A DNA stretch of 64,000 nucleotides from NCBI GenBank assembly GCA_965277425.1, contig CBDICR010000005.1, positions 744,001 through 808,000 on the forward strand. Direction: 5' to 3'. The DNA is from Poindextera sp965277425. GTDB lineage: Bacteria; Pseudomonadota; Alphaproteobacteria; Caulobacterales; Caulobacteraceae. The notes under the pieces were generated by a model. It was not told the origin of the DNA. It did not search any database and saw nothing but the letters and a program-made list of their open reading frames with translations. Below, one piece after another: positions 33,258-42,577 of the stretch. Positions within the stretch are counted from its first letter, which is position 1. The number at the start of each line of letters is the position of its first letter. Both the position numbers and the translations under genes were made by a program.

Positions 33258-33767
33258 TCAGTATTTCGGTTGGACCGGCATGGCCGGCAAAAGGACCGTA
33301 TCGACGACGTAGATGAGGCCGTTATCGACCTTCATCGGGCCCTTGATGACGTGGGTGCCGTTCACCGTGAGCACGCCGTTCTCACGTTTGATGATCAGCG
33401 GCATGGTGTTGGCGGCCATCACGACGATGGCGTCCGACTGCCCCAGGCCCTGGTCGATCATGTCCTGGGAAAGGATGCCGGTGACCACGTGGTTTGCGAG
33501 CGCCACCTTCAACCTGGTCCGGTTGTTGGGGCTCATCAGCATGGTCAGCTTGTCAGGCGGGACCTTGGCGAAGGCGTCGTCGTTGGGGGCGAATACCGTG
33601 AAGGGTCCGGGACCTTCGAGGATCGCCGCCGTGCCCGCGGTCTGGTTCGCCTCCAGCAGTTTGGTGAAATGGCCGTCCGCCTTCGCCGCCTGGACGATAT
33701 CCGCGGCGGTCGCGCCGGTTGCGAAAATCCCGGCGAGCAGGACCCCGGATAGAACTTTCTTGAGCAT
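33258..33767 (-). CDS. Secreted fasciclin (FAS1) domain protein
   Basis: A 169-aa exported protein. Signal peptide MLKKVLSGVLLAGIFATGAT ends near TAA; the single FAS1 domain (about 24-165) has FTVFAPNDDAFAKVP and the H2-type LANHVVTGILS and GTHVIKGPMKVDNGLIYVVD motifs. Likely a periplasmic or surface adhesion protein. ATG 33767 is chosen because the signal peptide begins there and AAAGG is upstream. A 278-bp relatively AT-rich leader region precedes it. Confidence 0.88.
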   Translation of the reverse strand: MLKKVLSGVLLAGIFATGATAADIVQAAKADGHFTKLLEANQTAGTAAILEGPGPFTVFAPNDDAFAKVPPDKLTMLMSPNNRTRLKVALANHVVTGILSQDMIDQGLGQSDAIVVMAANTMPLIIKRENGVLTVNGTHVIKGPMKVDNGLIYVVDTVLLPAMPVQPKY

Positions 33768-34045
33768 AGCTATGCCTTTTTGAATTTTGAAGACGTGTCC
33801 CAAAGGACAGGCGCCGCCAAACGTGTGGATCAGGATGATGTTCGAAGAGGACGTGACCTAATCGAACCTACTGAGGCAAATCGATCGGAGCGGCGGGGGC
33901 GCCGGTACTCCTGTGCAAAGCCCGGCCAGCGTCTTCGAGTTCCTGTTTCTACGAATTCCGCGTCTTCTTTTGAGACTATCTTCAATAAATGCGATTCTCT
34001 CGCTCTGACCGTCGCCAACCTGCTCGGCGTTTGCGCCCTCTGTCG

Positions 34046-34957
34046 CTAGGACTTTGCCGCGCGATACGCCTTGGGGGTGAGGCCGAAGCGTTGCCTGAAC
34101 AGCGAAGTGAATCTCGTCGGCGAGGTCAGGCCGACGGCGCGATGAACGTCGGAAGGCGTCAGCTCGCGATCGTTCAGAAGCTCTTTGGCCATGTCGAGGC
34201 GAAGGGCCGTCAGGTAGCGATGCGGGGAAAGCCCGGTGGATTGCCTGAAGGCGCGAAAGAATTGCGCCCGGCTGAGGCCTGCGAGCGCCGTCAGGTCCGC
34301 GAGGCTGATGTCCGCCTCCAGATGGCCGCGCATGTATTCCGTGACGCGTTGCAGTCGCCAGGGCGCCAGGCCGCCCCGCCGGCGGGTCAAGACATTCCTT
34401 TCGGCCGCCACCGGGCTGGCGAGGTTCGAGTGTCCGCGCAGCAGCCGCACCGCCAGCACGACCAACAGGCTGTCGGCATAAAGACGGCCACAGGCGTTAC
34501 GACTCTCGATGGCGCTCAGAAGCTCGGTGAACAGCATCTCGAGATGCGGGTCTCGGAAGCCGACAGGATCGGTGAGGGAGAAGCCGTGGGGATCGAGGTC
34601 GAACTCCTCGATCGCGACCTGGCGCACCAGATCGGGGCTCAGCATCAGATGCGCAAAGTCGATCGGTCCGTGGGTCAGCCAGCGATTGGTCTGGTGGGCC
34701 GGCATGATGGTCAAGGCGCCGAAGTCCACGGTGTGAATATGCTGGCGCCCTTCATGCCAGCGCCGGACCTCCTTGGCGCCGCCCAGATGAAGACAGATCA
34801 GGTTATCGCTCAGCGCCGGCTGATTTATCTCGGGGGGCGTGCCTGTGTAGCGCCGGATGCTGGCCTGACCGGCATAGTCGGCGGCCATCGCCGGATCGGG
34901 CATGGTCGCGTACCAGTCCAGTGCTGTCGAGAGGCCCTCTTGGTGGGTTTCGGTCAC
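34046..34957 (-). CDS. AraC-family transcriptional regulator
   Basis: A 303-aa regulator. The N-terminal cupin-like sensor region spans about 1-190; the C-terminal two helix-turn-helix units span about 205-303 (VTEYMRGHLEADISLADLTA, LSRAQFFRAFRQSTGLSPHR, SPTRFTSLFRQRFGLTPKAY). It may control the fasciclin-DUF417 pair just downstream, a frequent AraC arrangement, but the ligand is unknown. Confidence 0.88.
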   Translation of the reverse strand: MTETHQEGLSTALDWYATMPDPAMAADYAGQASIRRYTGTPPEINQPALSDNLICLHLGGAKEVRRWHEGRQHIHTVDFGALTIMPAHQTNRWLTHGPIDFAHLMLSPDLVRQVAIEEFDLDPHGFSLTDPVGFRDPHLEMLFTELLSAIESRNACGRLYADSLLVVLAVRLLRGHSNLASPVAAERNVLTRRRGGLAPWRLQRVTEYMRGHLEADISLADLTALAGLSRAQFFRAFRQSTGLSPHRYLTALRLDMAKELLNDRELTPSDVHRAVGLTSPTRFTSLFRQRFGLTPKAYRAAKS

Positions 34958-35122
34958 GGACGGCGGCGCTCCCCTTGTTCAAGGAGCAGGGCGCGAATGC
35001 CGCGACCGTCCCCTGACTCGGCGGCGAGATGCGCCCCGTCTAAAACGGCCACGCATCAACGCCGAAAGTGTCAACGAGGGAAAGTTCGTTGACAAGCCAC
35101 GGAAGGTTACATGCCCAATACC

Positions 35123-35230
35123 TTAGACTCTGGACTCATCAATCATAGCCATGACAGCGCGGCGATGCAGATGGCGGACATGAAGCTGTGCGCGCATCGG
35201 CCGTCGCGGTTCGACGGCGCCGCTTCTTCA
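35123..35230 (-). mobile_element. IS5-family transposase remnant and IS end
   Basis: In the 327-bp gap between the AraC regulator and the TraB/GumN gene. The minus strand encodes RCAHSFMSAICIAALSWL and a stop at 35143, the typical C-terminus of IS5-type transposases. Next comes TTGATGAGTCCAGAGTCTAA, which looks like the element's terminal repeat (to about 35123). Upstream the frame shifts (RRxAT-like residues lie in another frame) and then ends. Only the right-hand tip of an element survives. The other part of the gap shows nothing clear. Confidence 0.6.
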
Positions 35231-35284
35231 TCGTCTTCGGGTTCGGGCCTTCCGAAGGCGATGACCTTTCCAGGCGGGACGCCC

Positions 35285-36184
35285 TTAGGGGACCGGCGCC
35301 GAAACGGTCACGCCATGAGCGCGGATCCGGTCCAGGACGCCGCCGGGCATGGTGGTCGCGCCGAGATCGAACACGGCGACAGAGCGGCCGGGGCGTTTCA
35401 GGGCGTCGACCACGGCCTGGGCCTCCGAGCCGATCAGCCGATCATTGAGGGTTTTCAGCTGCGGCATGGCGTTGAAACAGGCCTGGTCCGCCGGATCGGT
35501 CGGATTGGGCCGGATCACGCCGCGCGCCCAGTCCTGCGCCACCCGGACATGCGCCGGGGTCTGGTCGATCTCGTGCAGCGAGGCGGCGAGACAGGTCTGC
35601 TGGCCGGTCGTGCTGAGCTGCTCGGCGGCGGCGATGATCGGTACGCCCTCGTAGGAACCTGACGCCAGTTCGTGAACGCCCGCGTTCCGGGCCAGTTTAC
35701 GCACCTGCTTGGCGGTCTGGCCGGTCTCCAGGTTCTGGGCCTTTTGGTAGTCGTTGGTCAAAAGCACGCCGGCGGCGCTGGGCTTCCAGCCGGCGTACTT
35801 GCCGGGGCCCTGGCCGATGCTGGTCCGTATCGCCTGGAAGTGCTGGCGCAGGGCCGGCGGCAGGGTGGTTTCCAGCGGCGCGTCGGAATGCAGGCCCTTG
35901 GCGGCGCCGAACAGGTCGCCGGCCAGGCCGAGCAGACTGCCCTTGGACTGCGGCTCGATGATCAGGGCGTTCGCGCCTTTCAACCTCTGCTGGACGACGC
36001 GGTCGTCCCAGGCGAAATTCTTCGGCGCCAGGTTGGGCGCGCCGATGATCCACACCTCCGAGCGCCCGGAGGTGACATGCCACCAGGGCGGCGCGGCCAT
36101 GGCGGGAAAAGCGACAGCCAGCAGGGCTCCGGCGAGGGCGAGAACACGCGCGCCCCGCGCGGTGCGGTCTGTCTTTAAGGGCAT
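35285..36184 (-). CDS. TraB/GumN family secreted protein
   Basis: A 299-aa exported protein. Signal peptide ends near PAMA (about residue 30). The domain begins WWHVTSGRSEVWIIGAPNLAP, the TraB/GumN start in which GxxH-type residues are partly altered, and ends with RPGRSVAVFDLGAT and LDRIRAHGVTVSA. Members are putative metallo-hydrolases related to Tiki; the catalytic residues are less clear here, so activity is uncertain. ATG 36184 or 36205. Confidence 0.78.
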   Translation of the reverse strand: MPLKTDRTARGARVLALAGALLAVAFPAMAAPPWWHVTSGRSEVWIIGAPNLAPKNFAWDDRVVQQRLKGANALIIEPQSKGSLLGLAGDLFGAAKGLHSDAPLETTLPPALRQHFQAIRTSIGQGPGKYAGWKPSAAGVLLTNDYQKAQNLETGQTAKQVRKLARNAGVHELASGSYEGVPIIAAAEQLSTTGQQTCLAASLHEIDQTPAHVRVAQDWARGVIRPNPTDPADQACFNAMPQLKTLNDRLIGSEAQAVVDALKRPGRSVAVFDLGATTMPGGVLDRIRAHGVTVSAPVP

Positions 36185-36281
36185 GGGGCCAAGGTGGCGG
36201 CTCATGCGCCCGCTTGCAACCTTGACCGCGAGAAAACCTAACCCCCTGCGACGAAAGGGTGGAATCGGTTAGACTGCGGCC

Positions 36282-38087
36282 ATGCCCATCCGCCGCCTGC
36301 CGCCGGAGACCGTCAACCGCATCGCCGCCGGCGAGGTGGTCGAGCGGCCGGCGAGCGCGGTCAAGGAGCTGGTCGAGAACGCCGTCGACGCCGGCGCGCG
36401 CCGGATCGAGGTGCAGGCCGACGGCGGCGGGCTCTCGCGCATCCTGGTCGCCGACGATGGCCAGGGCTTGAGCGCCGAGGAACTGCCGCTGGCGCTGGAG
36501 CGCCACGCCACCTCCAAGCTCAGCCCGGACGCCGCGGGCGGGTTTGATCTGCTGCGCATCGCCACCCTCGGCTTTCGCGGCGAGGCCCTGCCGTCGATCG
36601 GCTCGGTCGCGCGGCTGACCCTGACCGCGCGGGCGCGCGGCGCCGGTGACGCCTTTAGCCTTTCCACGGCGGCCGGCTCGCTCGAACAGGCGCGGCCGGC
36701 GGCCTTCGCCGGGGATCATGGCGCGCGGGTGGAGGTGCGCGACCTCTTCTACGCCACCCCGGCGCGGCTCAAATTCATGAAGTCGGAACGCGCCGAGGCC
36801 ATGGCCGTCGCCGAGGAGGTCAAGCGCCAGGCCATGGCGCACGAGGCGGTCGGCTTCAGCCTCGATCTGGACGGCCGGCGCACGCTTCGCCTCGGTCCCG
36901 AAGCCAAGGGACCGGAGGGCCGGCTGAAGCGGCTGGCGGCCGTGCTGGGCGCGGACTTCGAGGCCAACGCCTTGCGGCTCGACCAGGAGCGCGAGGGGGT
37001 GGCGCTGACCGGCTATGCCGGCCTGCCCACCTATTCGCGCGGTAATGCGGCGCACCAGTACCTGTTCGTCAACGGCCGGCCGGTGCGCGACCGGTTGCTC
37101 GCCGGGGCGTTGCGCGCGGCCTATTCGGACTTCCTGGCCCGCGATCGGCATCCGACCGCGGCCCTCTATGTCGATCTCGAGCCGGAGCTGGTGGACATCA
37201 ACGTGCATCCGGCCAAGGCCGAGGTGCGTTTCCGCGACCCTGCCCTGGTGCGCGGCCTGATCATCGGCGCGCTGCGCCATGCCCTGGCGGGCGCTGGCCA
37301 TCGCGCCTCGACGACGGTGGCCGCCGCGGCGCTTGGCGGGTTTCGGCCCGCAAGCGGGCCCTCGCCGCGCGGGTTTTCCGCCTGGAGCGCCGGCGGTTGG
37401 GCGCCGCAACCGGCCGCGCCGGCCTTCGCCGGCCTGTCCGAGCCGTCCGGCCGAGCGGAATTCGACCACGAGCCCGCGCCGGGCGCCCAAGTCATCGATC
37501 CCACCACCTATCCGCTGGGCGCCGCCCGCGCCCAGGTGCACGAAACCTATGTGGTCGCCCAGACCGCCGACGGCATCGTCATCGTCGACCAGCACGCCGC
37601 CCACGAACGGCTGGTCTATGAGAAGATGAAGGCCGAACTGGAGGCCGGCGGCGCGGTGCGCCAGACCCTGCTCATGCCCGAGGTGGTCGAACTGGATCCG
37701 GCGGAAGCCGAGCGCGTCGGCCGCCATGCCGAGGACCTGGCTCGGCTCGGCCTGGTCATCGAGCCTTTCGGCCCGGGCGCGGTTCTGGTGCGCGAGACGC
37801 CGGCGCTGCTGGGCGAGACCGACGCCGCCGGCCTGGTGCGCGACATCGCCGACGACCTGGCCGAGAACGGCGCGCCGCTGGCCCTGGCCGAGCGGCTGCA
37901 GGCCGTCTGCTCGACCATGGCCTGCCATGGCTCGGTGCGGGCGGGCCGCAGGCTGAGCGCTGCGGAAATGAACGCCCTGTTGCGCCAGATGGAGGCGACG
38001 CCGCATTCGGGCCAATGCAACCATGGCCGCCCGACCTATGTGGAGCTGAAGCTCGCCGACATCGAGCGCCTGTTCGGGCGGCGATAG
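36282..38087 (+). CDS. mutL: DNA mismatch repair protein MutL
   Basis: A 601-aa MutL. The GHKL ATPase has IAAGEVVERPASAVKELVENA, DDGQGL and the ATP-lid GFRGEALPSI; HPAKAEVRF follows at about 305. After a Pro/Ala/Gly-rich linker (about 345-400) comes the endonuclease dimerisation domain with DQHAAHERLVYE, the nicking metal site, plus CHGSVRAGR and GQCNHGRP. The presence of that motif fits an organism without MutH. Confidence 0.96.
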   Translation: MPIRRLPPETVNRIAAGEVVERPASAVKELVENAVDAGARRIEVQADGGGLSRILVADDGQGLSAEELPLALERHATSKLSPDAAGGFDLLRIATLGFRGEALPSIGSVARLTLTARARGAGDAFSLSTAAGSLEQARPAAFAGDHGARVEVRDLFYATPARLKFMKSERAEAMAVAEEVKRQAMAHEAVGFSLDLDGRRTLRLGPEAKGPEGRLKRLAAVLGADFEANALRLDQEREGVALTGYAGLPTYSRGNAAHQYLFVNGRPVRDRLLAGALRAAYSDFLARDRHPTAALYVDLEPELVDINVHPAKAEVRFRDPALVRGLIIGALRHALAGAGHRASTTVAAAALGGFRPASGPSPRGFSAWSAGGWAPQPAAPAFAGLSEPSGRAEFDHEPAPGAQVIDPTTYPLGAARAQVHETYVVAQTADGIVIVDQHAAHERLVYEKMKAELEAGGAVRQTLLMPEVVELDPAEAERVGRHAEDLARLGLVIEPFGPGAVLVRETPALLGETDAAGLVRDIADDLAENGAPLALAERLQAVCSTMACHGSVRAGRRLSAAEMNALLRQMEATPHSGQCNHGRPTYVELKLADIERLFGRR

Positions 38088-38153
38088 CGTGAATCGCCAG
38101 GGCGTTTCTACTTTGTTCTTTTCGACCGCCCGTGGCCGGATTAGGCTTGGCCC

Positions 38154-38984
38154 ATGCAGGTCGCCCAGCCCAGCCGAACCGCCCGGCGCGCCGCCGCCCA
38201 TCGCGCGGCCCATCAGCTCATCGAGCATGGCCGTATCTTTCACGATCCGCTGGCCGTCCGCATCCTGGGTGAGAGTCCGCGGGCCATAGAGGCGTCGGCG
38301 GATGCCGGCCAACGCGGCATGCGCCTGTTCATCGCCGCCCGCGCTCGGTTCGCCGAAAGCGCGGTCGCCGCGGCCTTCGAACGCGGCGTGCGTCAGCTGG
38401 TGGTGCTGGGCGCCGGCCTCGACACCTTCGCCTATCGCAATCCGCACGCGGGCCTGCGCGTGTTCGAGGTCGACCATCCGGCGACGCAAGCGTGGAAGCG
38501 CCAGCGCCTGGCCGAGGCGGCCATCGCCGCGCCCGATAGCCTGGCGTTCGCGCCGGTCGATTTCGAGCGCGTCAGCCTGGCCGAGGGGCTGAGCGCGGCG
38601 GGATTCGACGCCGCCGCCCCGGCTGTCTTCACCTGGCTCGGCGTCGTCCCCTATCTGACCGAACAGGCGGTCTTCGCCACCCTCGGCTTCATCGCCAGCC
38701 TGGCGAAGGACAGTGAGGTGGTGTTCACCTACAGCGACCCGCCCGCATCCATGACGGCCGAGGCCGCCGAGGCCCACGGACGCCGCGCCGCGCGCCTCGC
38801 GGCGCTTGGCGAGCCCTGGTTGACCTTCTTTACGCCTGAGACCCTGCATCTGCGCCTGCGCGCGCTCGGCTTCGGCGAGATCGAGGATCTGGGCCCGACC
38901 GCGGTCTCGATCCTCTATTTCGGCGCCCCCGCCGGCGCGCCCGATCGCAAGGGCGGCCACCTGATCCGCGCCCGGTTGGGCTGA
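38154..38984 (+). CDS. SAM-dependent methyltransferase, leucine carboxyl methyltransferase-like
   Basis: A 276-aa methyltransferase of the TIGR00027/LCM type. VVLGAGLDTFAYR is the SAM-binding loop with the family's GAGLDT signature, RVFEVDHPATQAWKRQRL binds the SAM ribose, and FTWLGVVPYLTE is the catalytic-region motif. The substrate of bacterial members is mostly unknown; some act in polyketide or other small-molecule methylation. It stands alone after mutL. Confidence 0.85.
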   Translation: MQVAQPSRTARRAAAHRAAHQLIEHGRIFHDPLAVRILGESPRAIEASADAGQRGMRLFIAARARFAESAVAAAFERGVRQLVVLGAGLDTFAYRNPHAGLRVFEVDHPATQAWKRQRLAEAAIAAPDSLAFAPVDFERVSLAEGLSAAGFDAAAPAVFTWLGVVPYLTEQAVFATLGFIASLAKDSEVVFTYSDPPASMTAEAAEAHGRRAARLAALGEPWLTFFTPETLHLRLRALGFGEIEDLGPTAVSILYFGAPAGAPDRKGGHLIRARLG

Positions 38985-39201
38985 AGCGGCTCTGGACGCG
39001 ACGCCCGCGCGCCGCTATTGCACGGCGGCGCTTCACCTTTGGGGGTTTGATGTCAGAGACTGTCCGTAAGGCCTAGGGCCTTCGCAGCAACCGTCCGGGG
39101 CCCAGAGGCGCCGGCGTTCGTCAGCAAGGCCTGGAAACTCGCCCGCCTCGAAGCCATCGCGCTCGAGGCGACCTTGGCCACGCCTTTCGGACGTCTTTCC
39201 C

Positions 39202-39477
39202 GTGAACATCTCCAAAGCGCAGCAACGGACGCTGCACGCGCTCGCCCAGGGCGGACGCATCGTGCTCGAACGCGACGACAAGGGCGGCCTTCTCGCCGTC
39301 GAATGCCTCACCCACACCGGCTTCGTCCTGCCGGACTGCACGCTCGCCATCTTCAAGGCGCTGAAACGTCGCCGCCTGATCATCAGCCGCGACGGCGGGC
39401 CCTACCGTATAACCCGCGAGGGCGCACTTCGCCTGCGCAGCCAGGGCGACAACCGCACCTCAAGCCGCGCCTGGTGA
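39202..39477 (+). CDS. YjhX family protein (UPF0386)
   Basis: A 91-aa protein starting MNISKAQQRTLHALAQGG, the YjhX hallmark, with GLLAVECLTHTGFVLPDCTLA-like core strands and a LKRRRLIISRDGGPYRIT winged-helix-like end. E. coli YjhX has been proposed as a toxin paired with YjhQ; no partner is adjacent here. GTG start. Its last 18 nt overlap the convergent rsmD gene. The 217 bp upstream show no gene that I can support. Confidence 0.85.
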   Translation: MNISKAQQRTLHALAQGGRIVLERDDKGGLLAVECLTHTGFVLPDCTLAIFKALKRRRLIISRDGGPYRITREGALRLRSQGDNRTSSRAW

Positions 39478-40047
39478 GTATTTCAACACATGCACGCGGG
39501 CCGCCCCGTAGCGACGGGCGTCCAAGGCCTCGAATTGCGGCGCGGCGGGGTCGGGCTCGCCCGCGCCGCGCTCGAAAATGCAGATCGCGCCCGCCCTGAG
39601 CCAGCCGTCAGCGGCCAGCGAGGCCAGGGCGCGTTCGCCAAGCCCCCGCGCATAGGGCGGGTCGAGAAAGGCGATATCGAACGCCGCCCCGTCGCCGGCG
39701 GGTTTCGGGCCCAGGTCGGTCGCGTCGCGCCGATGGATGCGGCTCTTGCCGAACAGCGCCCCGTCGGGCGCCAGCGCCTCGAGATTGTCGCGGATCGCGC
39801 CGCGCGCCGCCGCGTCTGTCTCGACGAAAAGGCAGAAGCCGGCACCGCGCGACAGGGCCTCAAGCCCCAAAGCGCCCGATCCGGCGAAGAGGTCGATCAC
39901 GCGCGCGCCCTGCAGTCCGGGCGACCAGGCGGCGTGCTCCAGCACATTGAAAACCGCCTGCCGCGCCCGATCCGCCGTCGGCCGCGTGGCCAGTCCCGGC
40001 GGCGCGGCCAGCGCCCGTCCACGATAGAGGCCGGCGACTATGCGCAT
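39460..40047 (-). CDS. rsmD: 16S rRNA (guanine966-N2)-methyltransferase RsmD
   Basis: A 195-aa methyltransferase. MRIVAGLYRGRALAAPPG is the family N-terminus, RPTADRARQAVFNVLEH follows, VIDLFAGSGALGLEALSRGA binds SAM, and FLDPPYARGL is the catalytic DPPY motif. It methylates G966 of 16S rRNA. ATG 40047 chosen by the family N-terminus. Confidence 0.93.
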   Translation of the reverse strand: MRIVAGLYRGRALAAPPGLATRPTADRARQAVFNVLEHAAWSPGLQGARVIDLFAGSGALGLEALSRGAGFCLFVETDAAARGAIRDNLEALAPDGALFGKSRIHRRDATDLGPKPAGDGAAFDIAFLDPPYARGLGERALASLAADGWLRAGAICIFERGAGEPDPAAPQFEALDARRYGAARVHVLKYSPGAA

Positions 40048-40126
40048 GATGACCCAATCGCGCCTTGCGGGGGGCGGGGGCATTTTCTCAGCGGATTGAG
40101 AGGCGAGCGGTTCAACTTGGGCCGCG

Positions 40127-41224
40127 CTAGCTCCGCCACTTCAGCACCGCAGCCTTGACCGGGTTCTGAAAGGCGCGACCGCCAGAGCGGCTCGCCGTCC
40201 ATTCGCGTTTCAGGGCCTGGTACCATTTGGCCTGGGCGTCGGCGTCGTCGATCCAGAGCAGGGTCGGGTCATAGGCCAGGCCCTGGTTCTGCAAATCCAC
40301 CATGGCCGCGTCCTGGCGCAGGAACTTGCGCGCGCCGCCGGCGATGAAGGGCTTGAGCAGGGTGAAGGCCGGATGGTCCGACCACATGATCTGGGTGATG
40401 CGGGTGTGGGCCGGGTCGACCGGCGTCAGGCAGGTCAGGGCCAGGACCTGGCGCTGGCCGACCTGGATATGCTCCCAGCGCAGCCCCGGCAGGCGAAAGA
40501 CGATCTCGGTCTGCGGCGCCCCGCCCAGCATGCGGTAGGCGTAGGAGTTGCGCGACGGCGCATGCCGGGCCATGGCGAAGCCGGCCTCGCGCGGCTCGAA
40601 TTCCTTGGCCTTGTCGTGCTGCGAGGCGGCCGAGCGCCACCACCAGTTCTGGTGCACATAGGGTCCGTGCGTGGGGTCCATCAGGCCGACCACCGCATGG
40701 TCGATATGGGCGTCGAACACCATGCGGTCGACCAGCTTGGGTTTGCCGCCGACAACGCCGGGGAAGACCGGCGGCGTCTGATCGGGTTCGGTGCCGGCGT
40801 GCGATCCCATCCAGATGAAGACCAGGCTCTGGCTCTCGGCGAGCGGATAGGCCCGCACGCGGATGCGGCCGACGTCCATCTCCTGGCTATCGACCAGGGA
40901 CGGGATGGCCGCGCAGGCCCCGTCGGTGCGCCAGCGCCAGCCGTGATAGGGGCATTCGACCAGTTCGTCGCCGTCCGCGCCCTTGACCAGCCGGCCGGCC
41001 GACAGCGGCGCGGCGCGATGGGGACAGACGTCGCGGAGGCCATAGGCTTCGCCGCCGCGGGTGCGGCCGAGCAGGATGGGCTCGCCGAGGATCTCGTAGC
41101 GCTGCAGCCTGCCGGGCTTCAGGTCATCGGCGAGGGCGGCGAAATACCAGATGTCGCGCAGAAAGCCTTCGCCGAACCGAAGGGCTGCGGCGGTGGATGC
41201 GGGTTTGGCGTCGCCCTCGGCCAT
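40127..41224 (-). CDS. Rieske non-haem iron oxygenase, large subunit
   Basis: A 365-aa Rieske oxygenase. The [2Fe-2S] domain has CPHRAAPLSAGR and, after 16 residues, CPYHGWRW (about 67-95). The catalytic domain (about 160-350) has DAHIDHAVVGLMDPTHGPYV, with Asp and His positions suited to mononuclear iron. It resembles phenylpropionate or vanillate-type and sterol-type oxygenases; the substrate cannot be told and no reductase gene is adjacent. Divergent from an SDR gene, possibly one pathway. Confidence 0.86.
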   Translation of the reverse strand: MAEGDAKPASTAAALRFGEGFLRDIWYFAALADDLKPGRLQRYEILGEPILLGRTRGGEAYGLRDVCPHRAAPLSAGRLVKGADGDELVECPYHGWRWRTDGACAAIPSLVDSQEMDVGRIRVRAYPLAESQSLVFIWMGSHAGTEPDQTPPVFPGVVGGKPKLVDRMVFDAHIDHAVVGLMDPTHGPYVHQNWWWRSAASQHDKAKEFEPREAGFAMARHAPSRNSYAYRMLGGAPQTEIVFRLPGLRWEHIQVGQRQVLALTCLTPVDPAHTRITQIMWSDHPAFTLLKPFIAGGARKFLRQDAAMVDLQNQGLAYDPTLLWIDDADAQAKWYQALKREWTASRSGGRAFQNPVKAAVLKWRS

Positions 41225-41339
41225 GGCCCTCCTCTAGCGCGAACCGCGGCCGATGCGCACCCCTTGCGGCTTGACCTGAGCTTTGCGCCAAGGGCAGGGT
41301 GCGCGCCACAAATCAAACAAGCGTTTAGGGAGCCAGCCC

Positions 41340-42137
41340 ATGTCCGCCGCCGAAACCCAGACCCGCGCCGGGATGTCCGACCTGTTCGATCTTTCCGGCA
41401 AGGTGGCCGTGATCACCGGATCCTCGCGCGGCATCGGCAAGGCGATCGCCGAGCGCATGGCCGACCATGGCGCCAAGGTGGTGATCTCCTCGCGCAAGGC
41501 CGGTCCCTGCGACGAGGTGGCCGCGGCGATCAACGCCAGGCATGCGGGCGCGGCCATCGCGGTTCCGGCCAACATCTCGTCCAAGGACGATCTGCAGCGC
41601 CTGATGGACGAGACCCGCAAGGCCTTTGGCCAGATCGACATCCTGGTCTGCAACGCCGCCTCCAACCCCTATTACGGGCCGATGAGCGGCATTTCCGACG
41701 ACGCGTTCCGCAAGATTCTCGACAACAACATCATCTCCAACAACTGGCTGATCAACATGGTCGCGCCGGAGATGAAGGCGCGGAAGGACGGGGCGATCAT
41801 CATCATCTCGTCGATCGGCGGCCTGCGCGGCACCGGCGTGATCGGCGCCTACGCCATCTCCAAGGCGGCCGACATGCAGATGGCGCGCAACCTGGCGCAG
41901 GAGCTGTCGCCCAGCAATATCCGGGTCAATTGCGTCGCGCCGGGTCTGGTGAAGACCGACTTCGCCCGCGCCCTCTGGGACACGCCCGAGGCCGAGAAGC
42001 GCTCGTCGTCCGGCACGCCGCTGCGCCGGCTCGGCGAGCCCGACGACATCGCCGGCGCGGCCATCTATCTGGCTTCGCGCGCCGGTTCCTGGACCACCGG
42101 CCAGACCATCGTGGTGGACGGCGGCTCGACCTCCTAG
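41340..42137 (+). CDS. SDR family oxidoreductase
   Basis: A 265-aa classical short-chain dehydrogenase. VAVITGSSRGIGKAIAERM binds NAD(P), VCNAASN replaces the NNAG motif, IIIISSIGG holds the catalytic Ser, and YAISKAAD the Tyr-x3-Lys pair. The C-terminal RLGEPDDIAGAAIYLAS and TGQTIVVDGG are typical. AGGGAG-like ribosome-binding site upstream. Perhaps partners the divergent Rieske oxygenase. It overlaps the stop of vapC by 4 nt, tail to tail. Confidence 0.88.
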   Translation: MSAAETQTRAGMSDLFDLSGKVAVITGSSRGIGKAIAERMADHGAKVVISSRKAGPCDEVAAAINARHAGAAIAVPANISSKDDLQRLMDETRKAFGQIDILVCNAASNPYYGPMSGISDDAFRKILDNNIISNNWLINMVAPEMKARKDGAIIIISSIGGLRGTGVIGAYAISKAADMQMARNLAQELSPSNIRVNCVAPGLVKTDFARALWDTPEAEKRSSSGTPLRRLGEPDDIAGAAIYLASRAGSWTTGQTIVVDGGSTS

Positions 42138-42577
42138 CCGCGGGCGACGAGCTGGGCCGCCTCGCCGAGGGTCAGCGCTCGCGGAAGGCCTAGGTTCGGC
42201 GAGGCCGCCAACTTGCGGACGAGCCGCTCGTCGGCGGTGACGAGCGCGCATTCTTCGATCTGCGCGAGGGCGAGATAGATGCAGTCATACGCTGGATGAT
42301 CCAGCCTGGTTGCGAGCTGCGTTGCTGGGGCGAGCAGGCGGCGCATCGGGTAGAGTTCGATATTGGATCGCTCCAAGGTCCGTGCGGCGAGAACGGCGAC
42401 CTCGGCGGTGATTTCCGTCCGCCGCGCCATTTTCCAGAGCGCGTTGGCGCATTCCGCCGCCAGCAGGTCTGGTGCGATCAGCTGGTCGGCCCAGCGCAGG
42501 GTCAAGGCCTCAACGCTTCCAGACTCGGCGATAACCCACTTCAACGCCACGCTGGCGTCAACGACAAAGCGATTCAC
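42134..42577 (-). CDS. vapC: VapC-type PIN-domain toxin ribonuclease
   Basis: A 147-aa PIN-domain protein. The N-terminal FVVDASVALKW contributes the first acidic residue, APDLLAAECANALWKM the second, and YDCIYLALAQ with TADERLVRKL the remaining acidic residues of the Mg-dependent RNase site. It lies 3' of the antitoxin with a 4-nt ATGA overlap. Target RNA unknown. Confidence 0.9.
   Translation of the reverse strand: MNRFVVDASVALKWVIAESGSVEALTLRWADQLIAPDLLAAECANALWKMARRTEITAEVAVLAARTLERSNIELYPMRRLLAPATQLATRLDHPAYDCIYLALAQIEECALVTADERLVRKLAASPNLGLPRALTLGEAAQLVARG

Noticed and set aside
35697..38960. A 1087-codon minus-strand frame across mutL and the methyltransferase
   Set aside because: Compositionally Arg/Ala/Gly-rich shadow; mutL on the plus strand is unmistakable.
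38985..39201. Short frame starting ATG at about 39050
   Set aside because: Stops after eight codons; no domain or ribosome-binding site, so no gene or remnant could be named.
39033..39383. Minus-strand 116-codon ORF opposite yjhX
   Set aside because: Basic, low-complexity shadow of the YjhX gene; YjhX has its family motif.
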